Positions 41,016 to 53,758 of a DNA stretch of 64,000 nucleotides are shown here, piece after piece; position 1 is the first letter of the stretch, and each line of letters opens with the position of its first letter. A program made the position numbers and the translations under genes. The notes beneath the pieces are model-generated. The model saw only the letters and a list, made by a program, of their open reading frames with translations, was not told the DNA's origin and ran no database searches. Origin of the DNA: Pisaster brevispinus. Lineage: Eukaryota > Echinodermata > Asteroidea > Forcipulatida > Asteriidae. Location: the NCBI GenBank assembly GCA_023634235.1, contig JAMKCF010000001.1, positions 17,990,258 through 18,054,257 of the forward strand. Direction: 5' to 3'.

Positions 41016-43548
41016 CTTTACAAATTGACCCTTGGTTTTTGAGAATGTTTTGATCTTCAATTAGTATGCATCACTTTATTTATAAAAATGTTTAACTGAT
41101 GGGACAAAACAACAACGATCAAGTTCCTTTAACTGCCAAGTCAGTATAGTTCTGTCTAGTGTTCAGCAGGGTGTCGGTGTGGGCACCACTCGTCACGCTT
41201 GTGACCTTAAGCATGACACTTAAAATGTTGATATAAATGTTATTTGTAAAAACAAAGCCAACTTTCTGGTGTTCCTGAAAACGGCATTCACAAATTCTCT
41301 GAAAACACTGTACATGTAGTAACACAATCAACACACATGAGAACAGTATACCAGTTTCCAACTGGCAGTGCGTAACTAAATGAACGCGGGGCACATACCC
41401 CTGCATAAATGGACTGTAAGCATTTCCAAATGCTGTCCGAGGGTCTACAGATTGTATATAACCATTTCAGGGGCGTCAGGGGCGGATAAAAAAAAATTAC
41501 TATCAAAAGCGTGCCCACAAAATAAGACATCGCTCCAACTCCCAATTGCTCCATTTCATCAACTTGAGTCAAACAACTGTTCAGGCAGGCAACTTCAAAG
41601 CACCGCCGGCTACCCCCCCCCCCCCCCCACACACACACACAGGAGATTATAAACAGCCCATTCATAGAAACCAAAGGCCTGGCTTCACTCTCCTCCATGC
41701 TTCAACTAGGGCAGCTTTGCAACAAAGTATCAATTACCCCACACCCAGACGCCAAGGCTTGTTTAGGTTTGTACACAGTCAATGGGAATTCCTGGTGGCT
41801 GGTAGCTTGTAACTGATCCAGCAGGTGAATGAACTTACCCAGGCCACTCAAATTCTTCAACTTGTTTCTCCAGCGTAATATGTACAAAGTCATGAAAAAT
41901 GAGATTTCGAATGAATTCATAAGCAGAGTAATTAACAAAAACGCATAATTAGCCAGTTTTCAACTGGTAGTCTGTCGCAGCGCAGGGTTAACCTTGATTA
42001 CCAGTATAATGGTTTAGACAAGTCACTTAACTGCCAAGTCAGTATAGTTCTGTCTAGTGTTCAGCAGGGTGTCGGTGTGGGCCCACTCGTGACACTTAAG
42101 CAAGACACTTAACCATTATTGCTTTGTCCTTTGTATGGGACATACACCTGTATGTCTCGTATGTCTTGTGTGTTGAGTAATGCACATTCAAGATGACAGC
42201 AACGGTTACCATGTCTAGAGACAGAGTTGGCTCCTGGGATCAGAGTGGCCGCTTAAGCACCTTGAACACCATTATTAAAGTCTTCATAATGGGTCTCTTT
42301 AATCAACAATTTAAAAACAGGCAAATTGAGAAAATATGTAGACTTTATTACCTTATTGCATGTACTTTGAAATGATTTGAATAAATTATATTTAAATTAA
42401 AAAAAATATTTCACTTGATATTAGGAAATGTAAACAATCAAATGATTACAAATAAGAAATAAAAAAATAAAAAAGAATTAAGAAAATCTGTAGACTTCAT
42501 TAAGTTATTGCTTCTACTTTAGACTTCATTAAGTTATTGCTACTACATTGATATGAGTTAAATAACTAAAAACGGAAAATATTTCACTTGATATAGCAAC
42601 TGAAGTATGTTTAGCTTCTAAGTTCATTTTACCCAAGTTAGAAGATTACATGTTTAATAGAGTTGGAGAGAAGATTGCACCATGAACTTGGTGAACAAAA
42701 TGCTAAAATTAATAGTTTTAGTAAAGGTTAATTATCAACTAAATGGATCTTGCCAAAATGAGGAACATACAGCCTTAGCTCTCGCTCGTACACATTATAG
42801 CAACTTTGCATTAAAATGTATACCGGTAGTACGGTACCTAAAATGTATACTGTTGTAAAAAAAAAACAATAGTAAAATAACTGAAACAAAGGTGGTCGTT
42901 GAAGAAACACAAACACCCTATGATAAAAGCAGGTAGGTCTTATTACATAATGGATGTTTCCAAAATGGGTCTATCCACAAACCTCCCTGTTTTGATCACT
43001 TAAAATGATAACAACGACAAATCAATGTAACCCCATAATTACGTTTTACACTAGGCAACTCCAATCATTTTGGATAATTTACTAAAAATAGCATTCTTTT
43101 TTTTTTCAATGCCAAAACGGAAATCCAAATGCAGTTTTATAACTCGGCCACGAGAGGGCGCTATTTAATGAAGGCGTCAATATTGGTACATTTATTTATA
43201 AAACCCTTTCCACAAGATGATTCTTAAAAAATGTAAAGTATGGGCGAATGAGTTTACGTTCATTTACATCATTGTCAATTTTACAATAGAAAAATGAATG
43301 TCTTGACATTGTATTGATTATGTACGATCATAGAGGAATAAATTAGGAGTTACAACAGTCTTACATCAAAGGTTTTATCTCCTCTGCCGAAGTTATAAAG
43401 TGAGCAGGAGATAATTGCTCAGTAAACAATCCACAGCGAGCGCTAATCCGATTAACACGATCATCCAGCCAAGCGCAAAGCATTGTGGGTGCTGAAATTC
43501 GTCATTCGCGTTGCCGGTGCCGGGCGTCCTTAACAATCACAATACAAA
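41016..43548. other. Non-coding region with SINE fragments and microsatellites
   Basis: Two copies of an ~85-bp stretch (TCAGTATAGTTCTGTCTAGT and following) lie at about 41,140-41,220 and 42,035-42,110. Each is followed by tRNA-Leu SINE body words (AAGCAAGACACTTAACC; the second also TATGGGACATACACCTG to about 42,280). (C)n(AC)n at about 41,614-41,641. A 32-bp repeat (AGACTTCATTAAGTTATTGCT) near 42,490-42,545. No gene is supported. Confidence 0.5.
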
Positions 43549-45969
43549 ATGGCCGCTTACGGACCGAACGATTTCGTTTCTGGTTCAGAATTAAGCGATT
43601 TGAGCGATTTTGCAGAGGAGGAATTCGATCAAAATGATCTGGGAGGATTTGATTCGGAATTCGAGGATGAGGCTGGTGAAAATATAAGAATTGTTTGCCT
43701 GTGTGGACGTCCAGAAACGACTTCAATGATTGCCTGCGACACCAAAAAATGTGACATCGAATGGTTTCATTACGAATGCGTTGGGTTGACGCCGGAGACA
43801 AGTCCAGCTCGCAACAGTTCATGGTTTTGTAGCCGTTGCTTACCACCGCAAGAACAACAAAATTCGAATGCTGAAAATGGTAGGCTAAGCTTCCCTTTTC
43901 TGTTCTGAAACTATTTAAATTGTTAAATATTACTTATTTGTAATTTTTCTTGTGCACTTTCCGACCATGCCGACACAATTATGAAACAGTATTATTTTTA
44001 GGCCCCCTATTATCTTTTTTTATTAAACCATTTTGCTTTGACGATTGCCGGCCGTGCTTACTATATAATAAATACATAGTCATGATAGTGTTTACTTATG
44101 CCAACAAAAACAATTGCTACATCTAAAAAATAATTGGGGTAGCTACCCATTGCTAGAGCCGGAAATTCATCAACTTCAAGTATATAGTTTGTTGAGGCTC
44201 TTGTCATCAGGCATGCTACTTGTGGTCAAGACGGCCGCCAAGACATTTGCTTTTGAATAAGGCAGTTTATGGTTTGTTTTCCTGATAGACTTAATTTCTA
44301 CTCGGCTTATAAAAATAAGATAGGCCTAATGACAATTTATTATTTATTACACCTAGATGCTGAAGAAGGCCCCAGTATCCATCTGCAGCCTACACCTTCC
44401 AGTGTTGCCAAAGGAAAGAAGTCTACAGTTGTCAAGAAAGACAGGAAAAAGGGTAGGTGTACAGTGCATGTAGAATATGTTTTATTCCCAAAACACCTTG
44501 TGCAGTTGGAAACCCAAGGATTTTTGTCAACATTTACACGCCATAATCCCACATTGCGTTCCTTACAAACAAATTTTACCATTTTTAACAGTACCTCTAT
44601 TTTTGCGTGACAAACGACCCAAAATGTAATCAATATATTGGACAGATTTTGTATTAATCCTCCCATCAAATTTCGTCACAACAAAGACTGTCCAATTCTT
44701 TTATGGAACTTACCCAACACCCATGGAATCTACCTTTTTACATTAAAAAATAGTTCGATCCTAGCTGTATCTTCCTCAAAATGCTTCTCCTTTTAATGTA
44801 AACCTTTGCGAAAAACTACGCTAGCGTCAAAGCGTAAGGCTACCATAGGCTATTATAACTATTAATTTTTTAATTTTTAATTTAGTTGGTAAGCAGTGTA
44901 CAACAGCTAATTCTGTTTTTGTTTCTTTATTATAACCTAACAGCTCCTGATCGTCCAGCAGCGAAGTTTACCCAAGAGGATGCCATCGCCAATGCAACAG
45001 TCTATGTTGTGACATCACTAAAGCAGATGTTGGAGAACCCCGTTTTCAGAGGTCCATATCCAAATGCAGTTTGCGCGATTGTTTTCTTTACCATCCTGCT
45101 GGGGTTTGCGGGATCATCAGAGTTTAGAGAGTTCAGTAGAACAACAGCAACAGGTTTATGGCTCGTTGTAAATGCTGGCAACACAAAAAAACTTAAGCCT
45201 GAAGGCAACGAAATGGTTTGTCGATCCTTCTACAACTACAGACTGACCAGCATACACCAATGGCACAGTTTGTTACATTCATTCGACTTAAAAACGGAGG
45301 GCCAGCATGTGACAATTGTATATCAATACCTTCTTCAAACCGTTTTGACACAGCTAATGGCAGATTTACCAAGCTCAAAAGAGTAACAGCCACTGGACAA
45401 AAACGAGGAACAAGTTTTGAGATATGTTGCAGGATATGTTCCTCATGCACTTTACAAACGATTCAAAAGGCAATCTGGCTTGACAGCCAAAGTGTATTGT
45501 AAATTTCTTAAGACATGGCAAACTTGCAGTACCAATACTGTAACTACATTTTTGGCATACACTGAAGATTGGATCGTGAAGCAGAACCGAGGTGGTTTGT
45601 TTTCTGTTAAAGATGAAGTTTATATATTTTTTCGTACTCTAGAGGGAGTTAACAGACAGTGTTTAACAAATGATGGACTAGACAGAATGTCAGGTGTAAA
45701 TATTCAAGGAGTGATTTTGTCAAAAATGCTAGAAAATCCCAGAGTGCACACGTACTGGTGTAACCTAACCAAAAACAGTCACTGGCGATGCTTCAAAAAA
45801 TTTGTTAGACATCGTCATGAAACTGTGGATCAAAATACGAACAAAAGCATATGTAAAAGTGTACCTTGACCTAAAAAAGGCCAGCGTTGAAAAAAATTCA
45901 CGCAAAAGTGAGAAAGCCTTAAGAAAAAAACTTCGGGTTCAAAGGGAACAAACCAAATGTACCGATTAA
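43549..45969 (+). pseudogene. Three-exon PHD-finger gene, with an in-frame stop and a frameshift
   Basis: Exon 1 (43549-43879) starts at ATG, has an acidic N-terminus and a PHD finger (CLCGRPE, CDTKKCDIEWFHYEC, WFCSRC). Exon 2 (44357-44452) and exon 3 (from 44944) join in phase 1 with GT-AG sites: donors GTAGGC and GTAGGT, acceptors CCTAG and ACAG. Exon 3 encodes an unknown domain with LRYVAGYVPHALYKRF, LAYTEDWI, NRGGLFSVKDEVY and TYWCNLT. TAA at 45,384-45,386 interrupts it, and a shift near 45,835 leads into EKALRKKLRVQRE, ending near 45,969. The PHD resembles ING-type readers of methylated histone H3. The C-terminal domain recurs in cnidarian and echinoderm genomes in my memory and could be transposon-derived. 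Confidence 0.65.
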
Positions 45970-46799
45970 TACGAAATGTTTGATAAAGAAACTGCACTCA
46001 ATACAAAGTAGATTGTCTCAAATGGTATTATTTAGCCATAAGACTGGTTAATGTGGGAGGTGCTCCCATGTACAATCATCCAATCAATTATTACAATTAA
46101 AGTTCACTGACATATCGTAAGAGCAATTGAAATAAATATTAAAAATGCCTCAAGGACTTGAATTTACATGCACAGAATTATGTTAATGCTTTACATATTA
46201 AAATTTCTTTTCAACTACATCAATCAACCATGCAGTGCAAGCCTTAAATAAAACTCGGTTTTTGTTTTCATTTTAGATAGATACTGTATTTACATGGAGG
46301 TTTATTGAGACAATGAATTAAGCTCCTTTATCTGATTTTTATGATAACAATAACTGCTTAAGGGTGCTGTGGGTTGTCCATGTTATTCCATTTAATATCG
46401 TTTGAAATGGGAGGATGTGCCAAAAAAATCCAGTTTCATGAATGGTAGTTTATTTTTATAAATAAATCCAATTCTGGTCATACATGTAGCAAGGTCAATA
46501 ATACTGCCCAAATTATCTCAATATGTTAGGAAAGTTGTCACAAAAGGACAGCAAAACAAAGAAATGCAAAAATAACTTGAGATTGTCAATGCATGTAATA
46601 CTAATATTGCACCTGTAAAGCCACCTTAGTAGATTCCTTAAGAATACATGTACACGTTATAATAAAGTAATTCAGGTATAAATTGAAACTGTCTTTTCCT
46701 TATCATTATTATTTTGGCTCCTTACTTTCATTTTTTTTCCTGCCTTAAATCTTACATAGACAATACATGCATGATTGTAGATGTACATCGCAATCGATT
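45970..46799. other. No recognisable feature
   Basis: AT-rich DNA between the PHD gene and the DIRS element. I see no coding sequence or clear repeat. Confidence 0.4.
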
Positions 46800-46826
46800 T
46801 GTCCAACACGCGACAAACAAATCATT

Positions 46827-46835
46827 TATAAAAGG
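46827..46835 (+). promoter_or_regulatory. TATA box of the DIRS element
   Basis: TATAAAAGG, about 110 bp before the first gag frame. CATTTATAAAA also occurs in the right-hand terminal-like sequence near 51,290. Confidence 0.5.
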
Positions 46836-46940
46836 CGGGCAAAAAGAATGCTGATCTTATTCGTCACAGTACAACGCTCTTGCTTGAATAGGGGCTTTTG
46901 CAACAAGAAACGGAAAAGACAATAGACCACTTCAGAGAAA

Positions 46941-47841
46941 GTGCAGCAGTTACAACGAGCAGCGGAGTTAACCTTTCGTTTTAAAGGTAACAAGTCTCAG
47001 TTTGAATTCAATGCGGGGATGCTAGAGAAATTGGAAGGAGCTATCTCCTTTCTGGAGGAAGGCGAAGCGGTAAACGCAAGTTCTGCTATTACGGAGGCCA
47101 TCAAAAGCCTAAAGAAACGCAATAAACTAGTCAGAATCGCAGACAAGAGTGACGCAGGTTAGTATCTGTTGATGATATTGAGAATTCAGTAGACACAAAT
47201 GGTAAAAACAGTAAATTACTTGCATATCAAATTAATAATAGCTATCGCACACGGCTAGTACATCCTGCCTCGAACGCAGGTAGACAATAGTGTTACTGTT
47301 ACATTCTAATTATGCACAAATTCGTTAAAAGCATGCCCAACAATCAATGACTGCGTAAGTTAAATTCCAAGATTTATTACGTAACAATGAAAGAGATATC
47401 TAAAGTATGCGTGAAATACGCACCGTTCTTTCTTCTCAATGGTTGAATCTGTAGGTTGCACCGCAGTAGACGAATATCTCAGCGATGAACTCGCCAGCGA
47501 CTCAGATGACGAAAAAAGAATACGACAGGCTCAAGCCAGAGCAGTTCGTAAGAAACGGGTAAACAAAGGCAACTTGGGAACGACCAAGCGCCCACGCCAA
47601 GGTTTGCCACAGACAGCGGCAACTGCTAGTACTTCTACTAGTGCCGAGTTTTTTCGTGGCCCTTTCTACAACCGTAGATTCAATGCTGGGGTTACACCAA
47701 ACTGGACTCCAACACCAAAATCGTCCGATCTCTGCTTCAGCTGCGGCAAACCCGGACATTGGTGAAGAAATTGCGGCCAGCAGAAACAGACCAATCAGCT
47801 ATCATACAAAGATACGGCCAGCAGAAACCCACAGTGGTAAC
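46941..47841 (+). pseudogene. DIRS gag, probably two exons, with a stop in the zinc knuckle
   Basis: Exon 1 (to 47,157) has a helical FNAGMLEKLEGAISFLEEGE region and RIADKSDAG. A GT-AG intron of 297 bp (47,158-47,454) joins in phase 1 to VDEYLSDELASDSDDEKRIRQ, a stretch I associate with DIRS gag proteins. The CCHC knuckle is C-x2-C-x4-H-x4-C (from SDLCFSCGKPGHW), but TGA at 47,763-47,765 stands in a variable position just before RNC. The same frame then runs to TAA at 47,839. The exact start is uncertain, since 46,941 is not an ATG-clear start. Confidence 0.65.
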
Positions 47842-47864
47842 CTAGACGGTGATCGAACAGGATT

Positions 47865-49714
47865 GTGGAAATGGAGGATTCCAACCCAAATCCAAAGAAC
47901 AGCGGGTTTGATAATATGGAATTTTACATTGACAATTACTATGAATATGAACAGGGTAACAAAGAACCAATTGTAATAAGGCAGATTAAAGGCAGATTAA
48001 AAGCAGCTATTGATTTCTGGAAGGGAATTGATGCCAATTCCGTGGTACTGGATATCATAAACAAAGGATACGAACTTCCTTTCATATCTACACCGGGACC
48101 AAAAGCCCACAAAAACAAGTCGGCTATAGAACACTCGGATTTTGTCTCGGAGTCCATTGCAGACCTTTTGAATAAAGGACTGATCCAGCAATGCTATAAC
48201 ATTCCAACCATAGTCAACCCCCTATCAGTCTCCGTGCATAACTCAGGCAAGAAACGCTTTATACTAGACCCAAGATATATCAATAAGTTCCTTTGGAAAG
48301 ATAAGATTAAGTTTGACGATTGGAAAATAGCCTCCTTGTATCTAGAAAAAAGCGATTGTGTGTTCTCATTCGACTTGAAGTCCGGGTACCATTACATCGA
48401 TATAATTCCAGAGCATACTAAGTACCTTAGTTTTGCTTGGTCCTCAGGTAACCATACAACATACTATTCATTTTTAGTATTACCATTTGGACTATCGTCA
48501 GCACCCTATGTGTTTACAAAGTGCTTAAGACCCCTTGTAAAGCACTGGCGTCATCAAGGGTATTTTATCGTCCTATATCTTGATAATGGATGGGGAAGAG
48601 CTAGTTCCAAAGAGCTTTGCGGTAAGATTTCTCAAAATGTAAAAGCGGACCTTTTATCAGCGGGTCTTGTCCCAAATGTAGAAAAATCCGTGTGGACCCC
48701 TACCCAAAAATTACCGTGGCTTGGATTAACATGGAACGCAGCCGAACGTTCTCTTATGGTAACAGACAGACGAATCGAAGATTTATTGCATACCATAAGT
48801 CCAACAACGGTTACCCCTAGTGTGTGCACGAAAACTAGCGTCCGTTACAGGCAAGATCATTTCACTTGGGCCGGTGGTTGGAACCATCTCCCAACTCAAA
48901 ACGAGGTTTCTACATTAGAAATAGAAAAAAAAGTACACTGGGATCATCAATATAAACTGAAGGTGACAGTAAAGTGATAGAAGAGCTTGTATTTTGGAGA
49001 TCAGAAGTAGTAAAATTAAACAAACGTGTGTTATTTGAATATTCTATCCCACAGGTCATGGTTTATACAGACGCGAGCCATGTGGGCTGCGGGGCTTGGA
49101 CAACCGGATATTCTGGTGAAATGGTTTCTCAGAGGAACTGGGATGAGGACGAACAAAAGAAAAGCTCCACATGGAGAGAAACAAAGGCAGTTTACATATC
49201 CTTGCAAGCTTTTGCGCCAAAACTACACGGTCAAGTTGTGAAGTATTTCACTGATAACAAGGGAGCTGTATCGGTAATAAACAAAGGTAGCAGGGTAGAA
49301 GAGCTCTTATCATTGAGCTTAAATATCTACAAGTTCTGCAAAGAGCATTCAATTGAACTTGAAGTAGAATGGATCCCTAGGGAAATGAACATTCGAGCCG
49401 ATGAAATTAGCCGGGAGGTAGATATTGACAATTGGGGAGTCTCCACAAAATTTTTCACATTTATTGACAACATATGGGGACCCCACACAGTAGATCGTTT
49501 TGCAGACGAAGGAAACAAAAAATTGCAGAAATTTAACTCAGGAACGTTGGTCATCCCTGAGTGGCACTCTGCGGTATTCTGGCCGCTACTTTTCTCTCAG
49601 CACAGTTCCTTCAAATCACTGGTCAGACATGTAGTGAAGTTTCCAGACCCAACAGGGATTTTTATACAAGGAATAAACAAGAAGTCGATTTTTGGGTCCC
49701 CCCCAGTTGCTTGA
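47865..49714 (+). pseudogene. DIRS reverse transcriptase and RNase H
   Basis: RT: SIADLLNKGLIQQC, NPLSVSVHNSGKKRFILD, FSFDLKSGYHYIDI, FLVLPFGLSSAPYVFTK and VLYLDNGWG, where the canonical YxDD has Asn for the second Asp. Then VEKSVWTPTQKLPWLGLTW follows. After a frame change near 48,965, the RNase H part begins VYTDASHVGCGAW and continues with WRETKAVY, KYFTDNKGAV and the tail IPREMNIRADEISRE with DNWGV. A deletion seems to have shortened the link between RT and RNase H (near 48,820-48,850). Confidence 0.85.
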
Positions 49715-49897
49715 AGCTTGTTGCTTGACAACTTGAAACTTACACGATATATATTTTTTTTACCGCATGGTAACGAAAGACCGCATGGTTTAAGAACCCG
49801 CATGGCGACAGGATATGAGCTAACGACTGATACGATATTGTCGTATACACAGATACAGCAATGAGGAGTATAAGGCGACCTTGGCCGAGGTCCTGAG

Positions 49898-50002
49898 AGA
49901 CTCTAGGTCACCTAACACGGCACACAAGTATGAAAACGCCTTTCTGCATAGACTCTAGGTCACCTAACACGGCACACAAGTATGAAAACGCCTTTTCTGC
50001 AT
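49898..50002 (+). repeat. 52-bp tandem duplication at the start of the recombinase
   Basis: 49,898-49,949 and 49,950-50,002 are nearly identical (AGACTCTAGGTCACCTAACA and following). The second copy has one extra T. The duplication shifts the recombinase frame. Confidence 0.9.
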
Positions 50003-50897
50003 GGGAAAAATGGTGTGAACAACATGAGGTAACTTCCTTACCTGCAAAGGTAGACAACATTACTCGCTATTTCATATACCAGTTTAACGGAAACGCTCCC
50101 TATTCTAGGATTGAAACGGCATTTTAAAGCATCAAATGGCATCACGACTGCCTACCAAACTTCTCACAAAATCCTTGTGACAGTAAGTTCTTACACAATG
50201 TGCTCCAAGGCCTTAAGAGAAGGTTAGCTAAACCAATAATTAAAAAGGAACCAATCACTCCAGAAATGCTGTAAGCGATTGTTGAACAATTTAGACACAC
50301 AGACAACCTCCTGGATATCCGGCTTTGTACGATGCTACTCTTAGCATACTCAGCCTTCCTTCGACATAACGAATTAATCGAAATACGCAGATGTGACATA
50401 AAGCTATACAATTCCCATCTTGAAATTTTCATAGTTAAGAGTAAGACAGATATATATAGGCAAGGAGCTTGGGTACTGGTAGCAGCAACAAACTCACCCG
50501 CATGTCCAGTCAGTATGTTAAGGAAATACTAGCAGAGTTTAAAGATGAAACGGACGAAAGTTTTCTTTTCCGACCCGTAAGTTATTGTAAATCTAGCAAC
50601 AGTTACAAATTAAGGTCGGCATACAAGCATCGCTCATATTCTAGGTGCCTTGAAATGTTCAAATCTGCGCTGGCAACAGTAGGCTTAAATTCCAAACTAT
50701 TTGGACTTCATAGTCTAAAAACAAGAGGAGCATCTGCAGCAGCCGCTAAAGGAGTGCCAGATAGACTCTTTAAGAAACATGGGCGTTGGCGTTCGGAATC
50801 CGCCAAGGATGGATTCATAATACACAATGGAAGACAGGCTCTCTGTTTCCCAAAAATTGGGACTATAAAGAATAACAATCATATAATTAACTGTTAA
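49951..50897 (+). pseudogene. DIRS tyrosine recombinase
   Basis: An N-terminal SAM-like part (NTAHKYENAFSAWEKWCEQH) is followed, after stops near 50,127 and 50,270, by AYSAFLRHNELIEIRRCDI, which carries the first catalytic Arg. The last frame (50,469-50,897) has LFGLHSLKTRGASAAAAKG and VPDRLFKKHGRWRSESAKDG. The H-x-x-R box reads H-S-L-K, so the second Arg is replaced by Lys. This enzyme would integrate circular cDNA. Three shifts or stops make it inactive. Confidence 0.8.
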
Positions 50898-51984
50898 ACA
50901 ATTAGAGATCAAAGGTATTACAATCAAAGGTTAAGAACTCAAGGTTATCATCAATTATGATGTGGAAACAAACATTGAAAGAAGATTATTGTAAATAGTA
51001 ACTAGCGATTAAAACAACGAAATTAAGATTAAGCAGTGAAAGATCCCTATTGGCAAGAAATAAAAGTAATTACAAGAGCATAATTTTGTTATGAATCCCT
51101 TATAAAGATATTGTACTTAAGCACTACTGTTATAGACAAAACGGAATAAACGTTCAGTGTTACAGTGTGATTATAAATCAATTTACAGCGTACACTTCCC
51201 GTTCTTTAATTCCCGAGAAAATTGGGGAGCATGTTAATATGTCCAACGCTTGCATCGAAGCTTGGTGTTCCCCAAACGTAATGCCATTTATAAAATGTAT
51301 TCTCTTCCAGGTCAAATAATTAGGAAGGCGGCAATGAAAATATTAGATAATAAATGTATTTTCGTTGGGTCAAGCCTGAACGCGTTAATTGAATAGGTAT
51401 GAAAGCAGCTATGAGCAGCATGCAGTGCGTGGAAGGAGGGCGTTGGCACTGACCGAATTCACTGCAAGCGACACAAACGTATTATTTAATAAAAATTAAA
51501 ACATTCAAAAAAACCAACAGACTGATGTTAATAACGCATAACTTGAGGAATAGTTTCTCCTTAGATAAGAACATGGTCTGCAGGCCTAAATAATCCGATG
51601 AAGACAAGTGAAAGAAAGCCCAACCGAACAGTTCCAGAAACACAAAAGGCGTCTGCATGGAACTACAAGGATAAGCAAGCAAGTATCCAACTGATGACCA
51701 GTCTCACATGAGACAACAAGTTATATCCTTTTCCAATCTCCAGAAACCGAACAGTTCCAGAAAAACAAAAGGCGTCTGCATGGAACTACGAGGATAAGAA
51801 AGTATCCAGCTGATGACCAGTCTCACATGAGACAACAAGTTATATCCTTTTCCGACCCACAACGTCTGTCCAACGATTGCATCGAAGCTCGGTGTTCCCT
51901 AAACGTAATGCCATTTATAGAATGTATTCTCTTCGAGGTCAAATAATTAGGAAGGCGGCAATGAAAATAATTTATTATCGTTTG
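50898..51984. other. DIRS 3' region and flanking duplications
   Basis: Non-coding. TGTCCAAC-type repeats at 51,240-51,340 and 51,867-51,967 are about 93% alike by eye. Between them, 51,623-51,746 is tandemly repeated at 51,747-51,856 (CCGAACAGTTCCAGAAA, GGCGTCTGCATGGAACTAC, GATGACCAGTCTCACATGAG). This could be the split direct repeat arrangement of some DIRS relatives or simply a later duplication. Confidence 0.5.
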
Positions 51985-52420
51985 AGCCGCCGAATTAGAT
52001 AATAAGTCAACTTTATTAGAGTTGAGCACTATTTCAAATTCTTCAAGTTTATTGTTAAGCGATCTTGCATTAGTGAGAAGAATACGAGGTTGTAATGGTG
52101 GTTTTGGGGGATTTTCTCTATCACCGACATCAATATTTTTGTTTAATGCTATGTTGAGAACAAATCATTGTGTAGAGGGTGATTCCCAATGATAAATCCG
52201 GTTTCTCATTAGAGACACAAAAACAGGAATTTGTCGATGGACATGACTGCCACTACGACGGCCACGCATTGCTTTTAATAATCCCTGCTTTCGAAGGCGA
52301 TTAAAGATACATCTTGGTAGTGTTGCTGAGGATGGTTTAAGGGAAAGCAATGAGGCTGTGTCATACTGAAGTTTAGCACTAATTTGAATGTCTCCCGTAT
52401 ACAAACACATGCTCGTGTTA
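51985..52420 (-). pseudogene. LINE fragment, start of endonuclease region
   Basis: Minus-strand frames read LPRCIFNRLRKQGLLKAMRGRRSGSH and then RILLTNARSLNNKLEEFEIVL. The second is the usual beginning of an APE endonuclease, the first the basic segment before it, as in the LINE at 33.2-34.1 kb. The fragment breaks off at about 51,985, so the endonuclease body and RT are missing. Confidence 0.6.
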
Positions 52421-52759
52421 TCAGTTAGTCAAAGCAAGTGTCGAGAATACACGTCTGTCCACTATCTCAAAATGTACCGTGTAAAGCGGCGACAGATTTT
52501 ACCTCTTTATCAGCTTAAAATCTTACTCATAGTTCGTTGATGAAGAATGGTCCATAAACTTTGAAGAATCCACATTGCCACCTCATTAAAAGAGCAGATG
52601 GACACAGATAGAATGGATAAAAACAAGTAACATACAACAAGAAAACGAGCACAGAAATACAGCAGCTGAACAGCACCCTCAATGTGAAATGATGAACAGT
52701 TTGAGTTAACTGGTTTAACCCTTAGTGTTAATGATGAGGCACAGGACATATCAGAAAAT

Positions 52760-53758
52760 GTGGTCTTGTGTTTTGATACCGATGACTTTGGATTACCTAC
52801 TGTACCAGGAAAATATAACATAAAGTGGAAAACAAAGGACGGTATTGACCAAGGTGCATACGGTGAAGAATTGGGCAAATGTGATGTTGGCATGAGAAGC
52901 AGCAATTTTGCTGAAGATGGTTATGACGGCACATTTGATGACTCTAGTGAAGTGGAAATAGTTCAAGTATCAGGACCTGGTATTATGAAATTCTGTCCAT
53001 TGAATGAAGAAACTAAGGATGTTATTTGTAGAACTTTTGGTCTGCAATCATCATATTTGAGGTCTAACGTAATAAGTGCAGAATGTCAAGCCATGGGTAA
53101 ACTCAGCATTATTAGAGATATTACAGCTGATGGTAATTGTTTCTTCAGAGCTGTTTCATATGCGATATCAGGAACCGAAGAAAATCATACACACATAATA
53201 TTTGCTTGTGTCAGTTACTTGTTGCAGTATGGAGATAAATTTGTAGCTTTTTTGAGACGCGGATTTTGTAATGTTGCGGAATATGTAATGAGACCAAGAA
53301 TGTTTGACAGTGGTATTTAGGCTACAGAGATTGAAATTGTGGCAAGGGCACGTATGCTTTCTACTGATAAATACACATTTGATGAATTATCCAATTGGTA
53401 TAAATTGTTTGCAGAGAATGTTGAGAGGAGTGCTGTAGTTTCTGAAATGGGAATATTTCGGAATCATAAAATAGAGTTCATTATGGTGTGGTTTTATCTG
53501 TTGAAGAGTTGTCACTTCAGGCATGTTGTGTTGATGAAGAACAAGGAGCTTGTTTTACCAAATCTGATGTGTGTGCTGAGCCTTCAGAGGGTGATGTTAA
53601 GCAGCCTAAAAAGTAGAAAGCAGATTAAAAGTAACGCTAATGGTAAGCCTACAGGAAGAAAACAACCTCTGAAAAGATGTACCCCAAAGAAAAAAACCCC
53701 GAGTAAATGCAGTGAAAAAGAGACAAATGCAAAAAGAAAACATGAGAAGAAGTCGTAA
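52760..53758 (+). pseudogene. Helentron copy B OTU domain
   Basis: ITADGNCFFRAVSYAISG holds the Asp/Cys block. SG-I-stop-ATEIEIVARARM corresponds to SGTWATELEIMAM in copy A, with TAG (53,317-53,319) where copy A has the Trp codon. The remainder to 53,758 is basic and diverged; the expected C-terminal His motif is degraded. Confidence 0.75.

Larger units (their letters stand above)
46800..51350 (+). mobile_element. DIRS-like tyrosine-recombinase retrotransposon, inactive
   Basis: Order: gag with zinc knuckle, reverse transcriptase/RNase H, tyrosine recombinase, as in the DIRS order. Both the left end (46,800) and the right side (51,240) open with TGTCCAAC and then CATTTATAAAA, which may mark related terminal sequences. 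A diverged copy of the right sequence recurs at 51,867. Exact termini and internal complementary regions were not established. Catalytic changes in RT and recombinase plus stops show that this copy is dead. Confidence 0.8.

Noticed and set aside
41288..41698. Minus-strand 136-residue frame
   Set aside because: It crosses a (C)n(AC)n microsatellite and has no domain; a chance frame.
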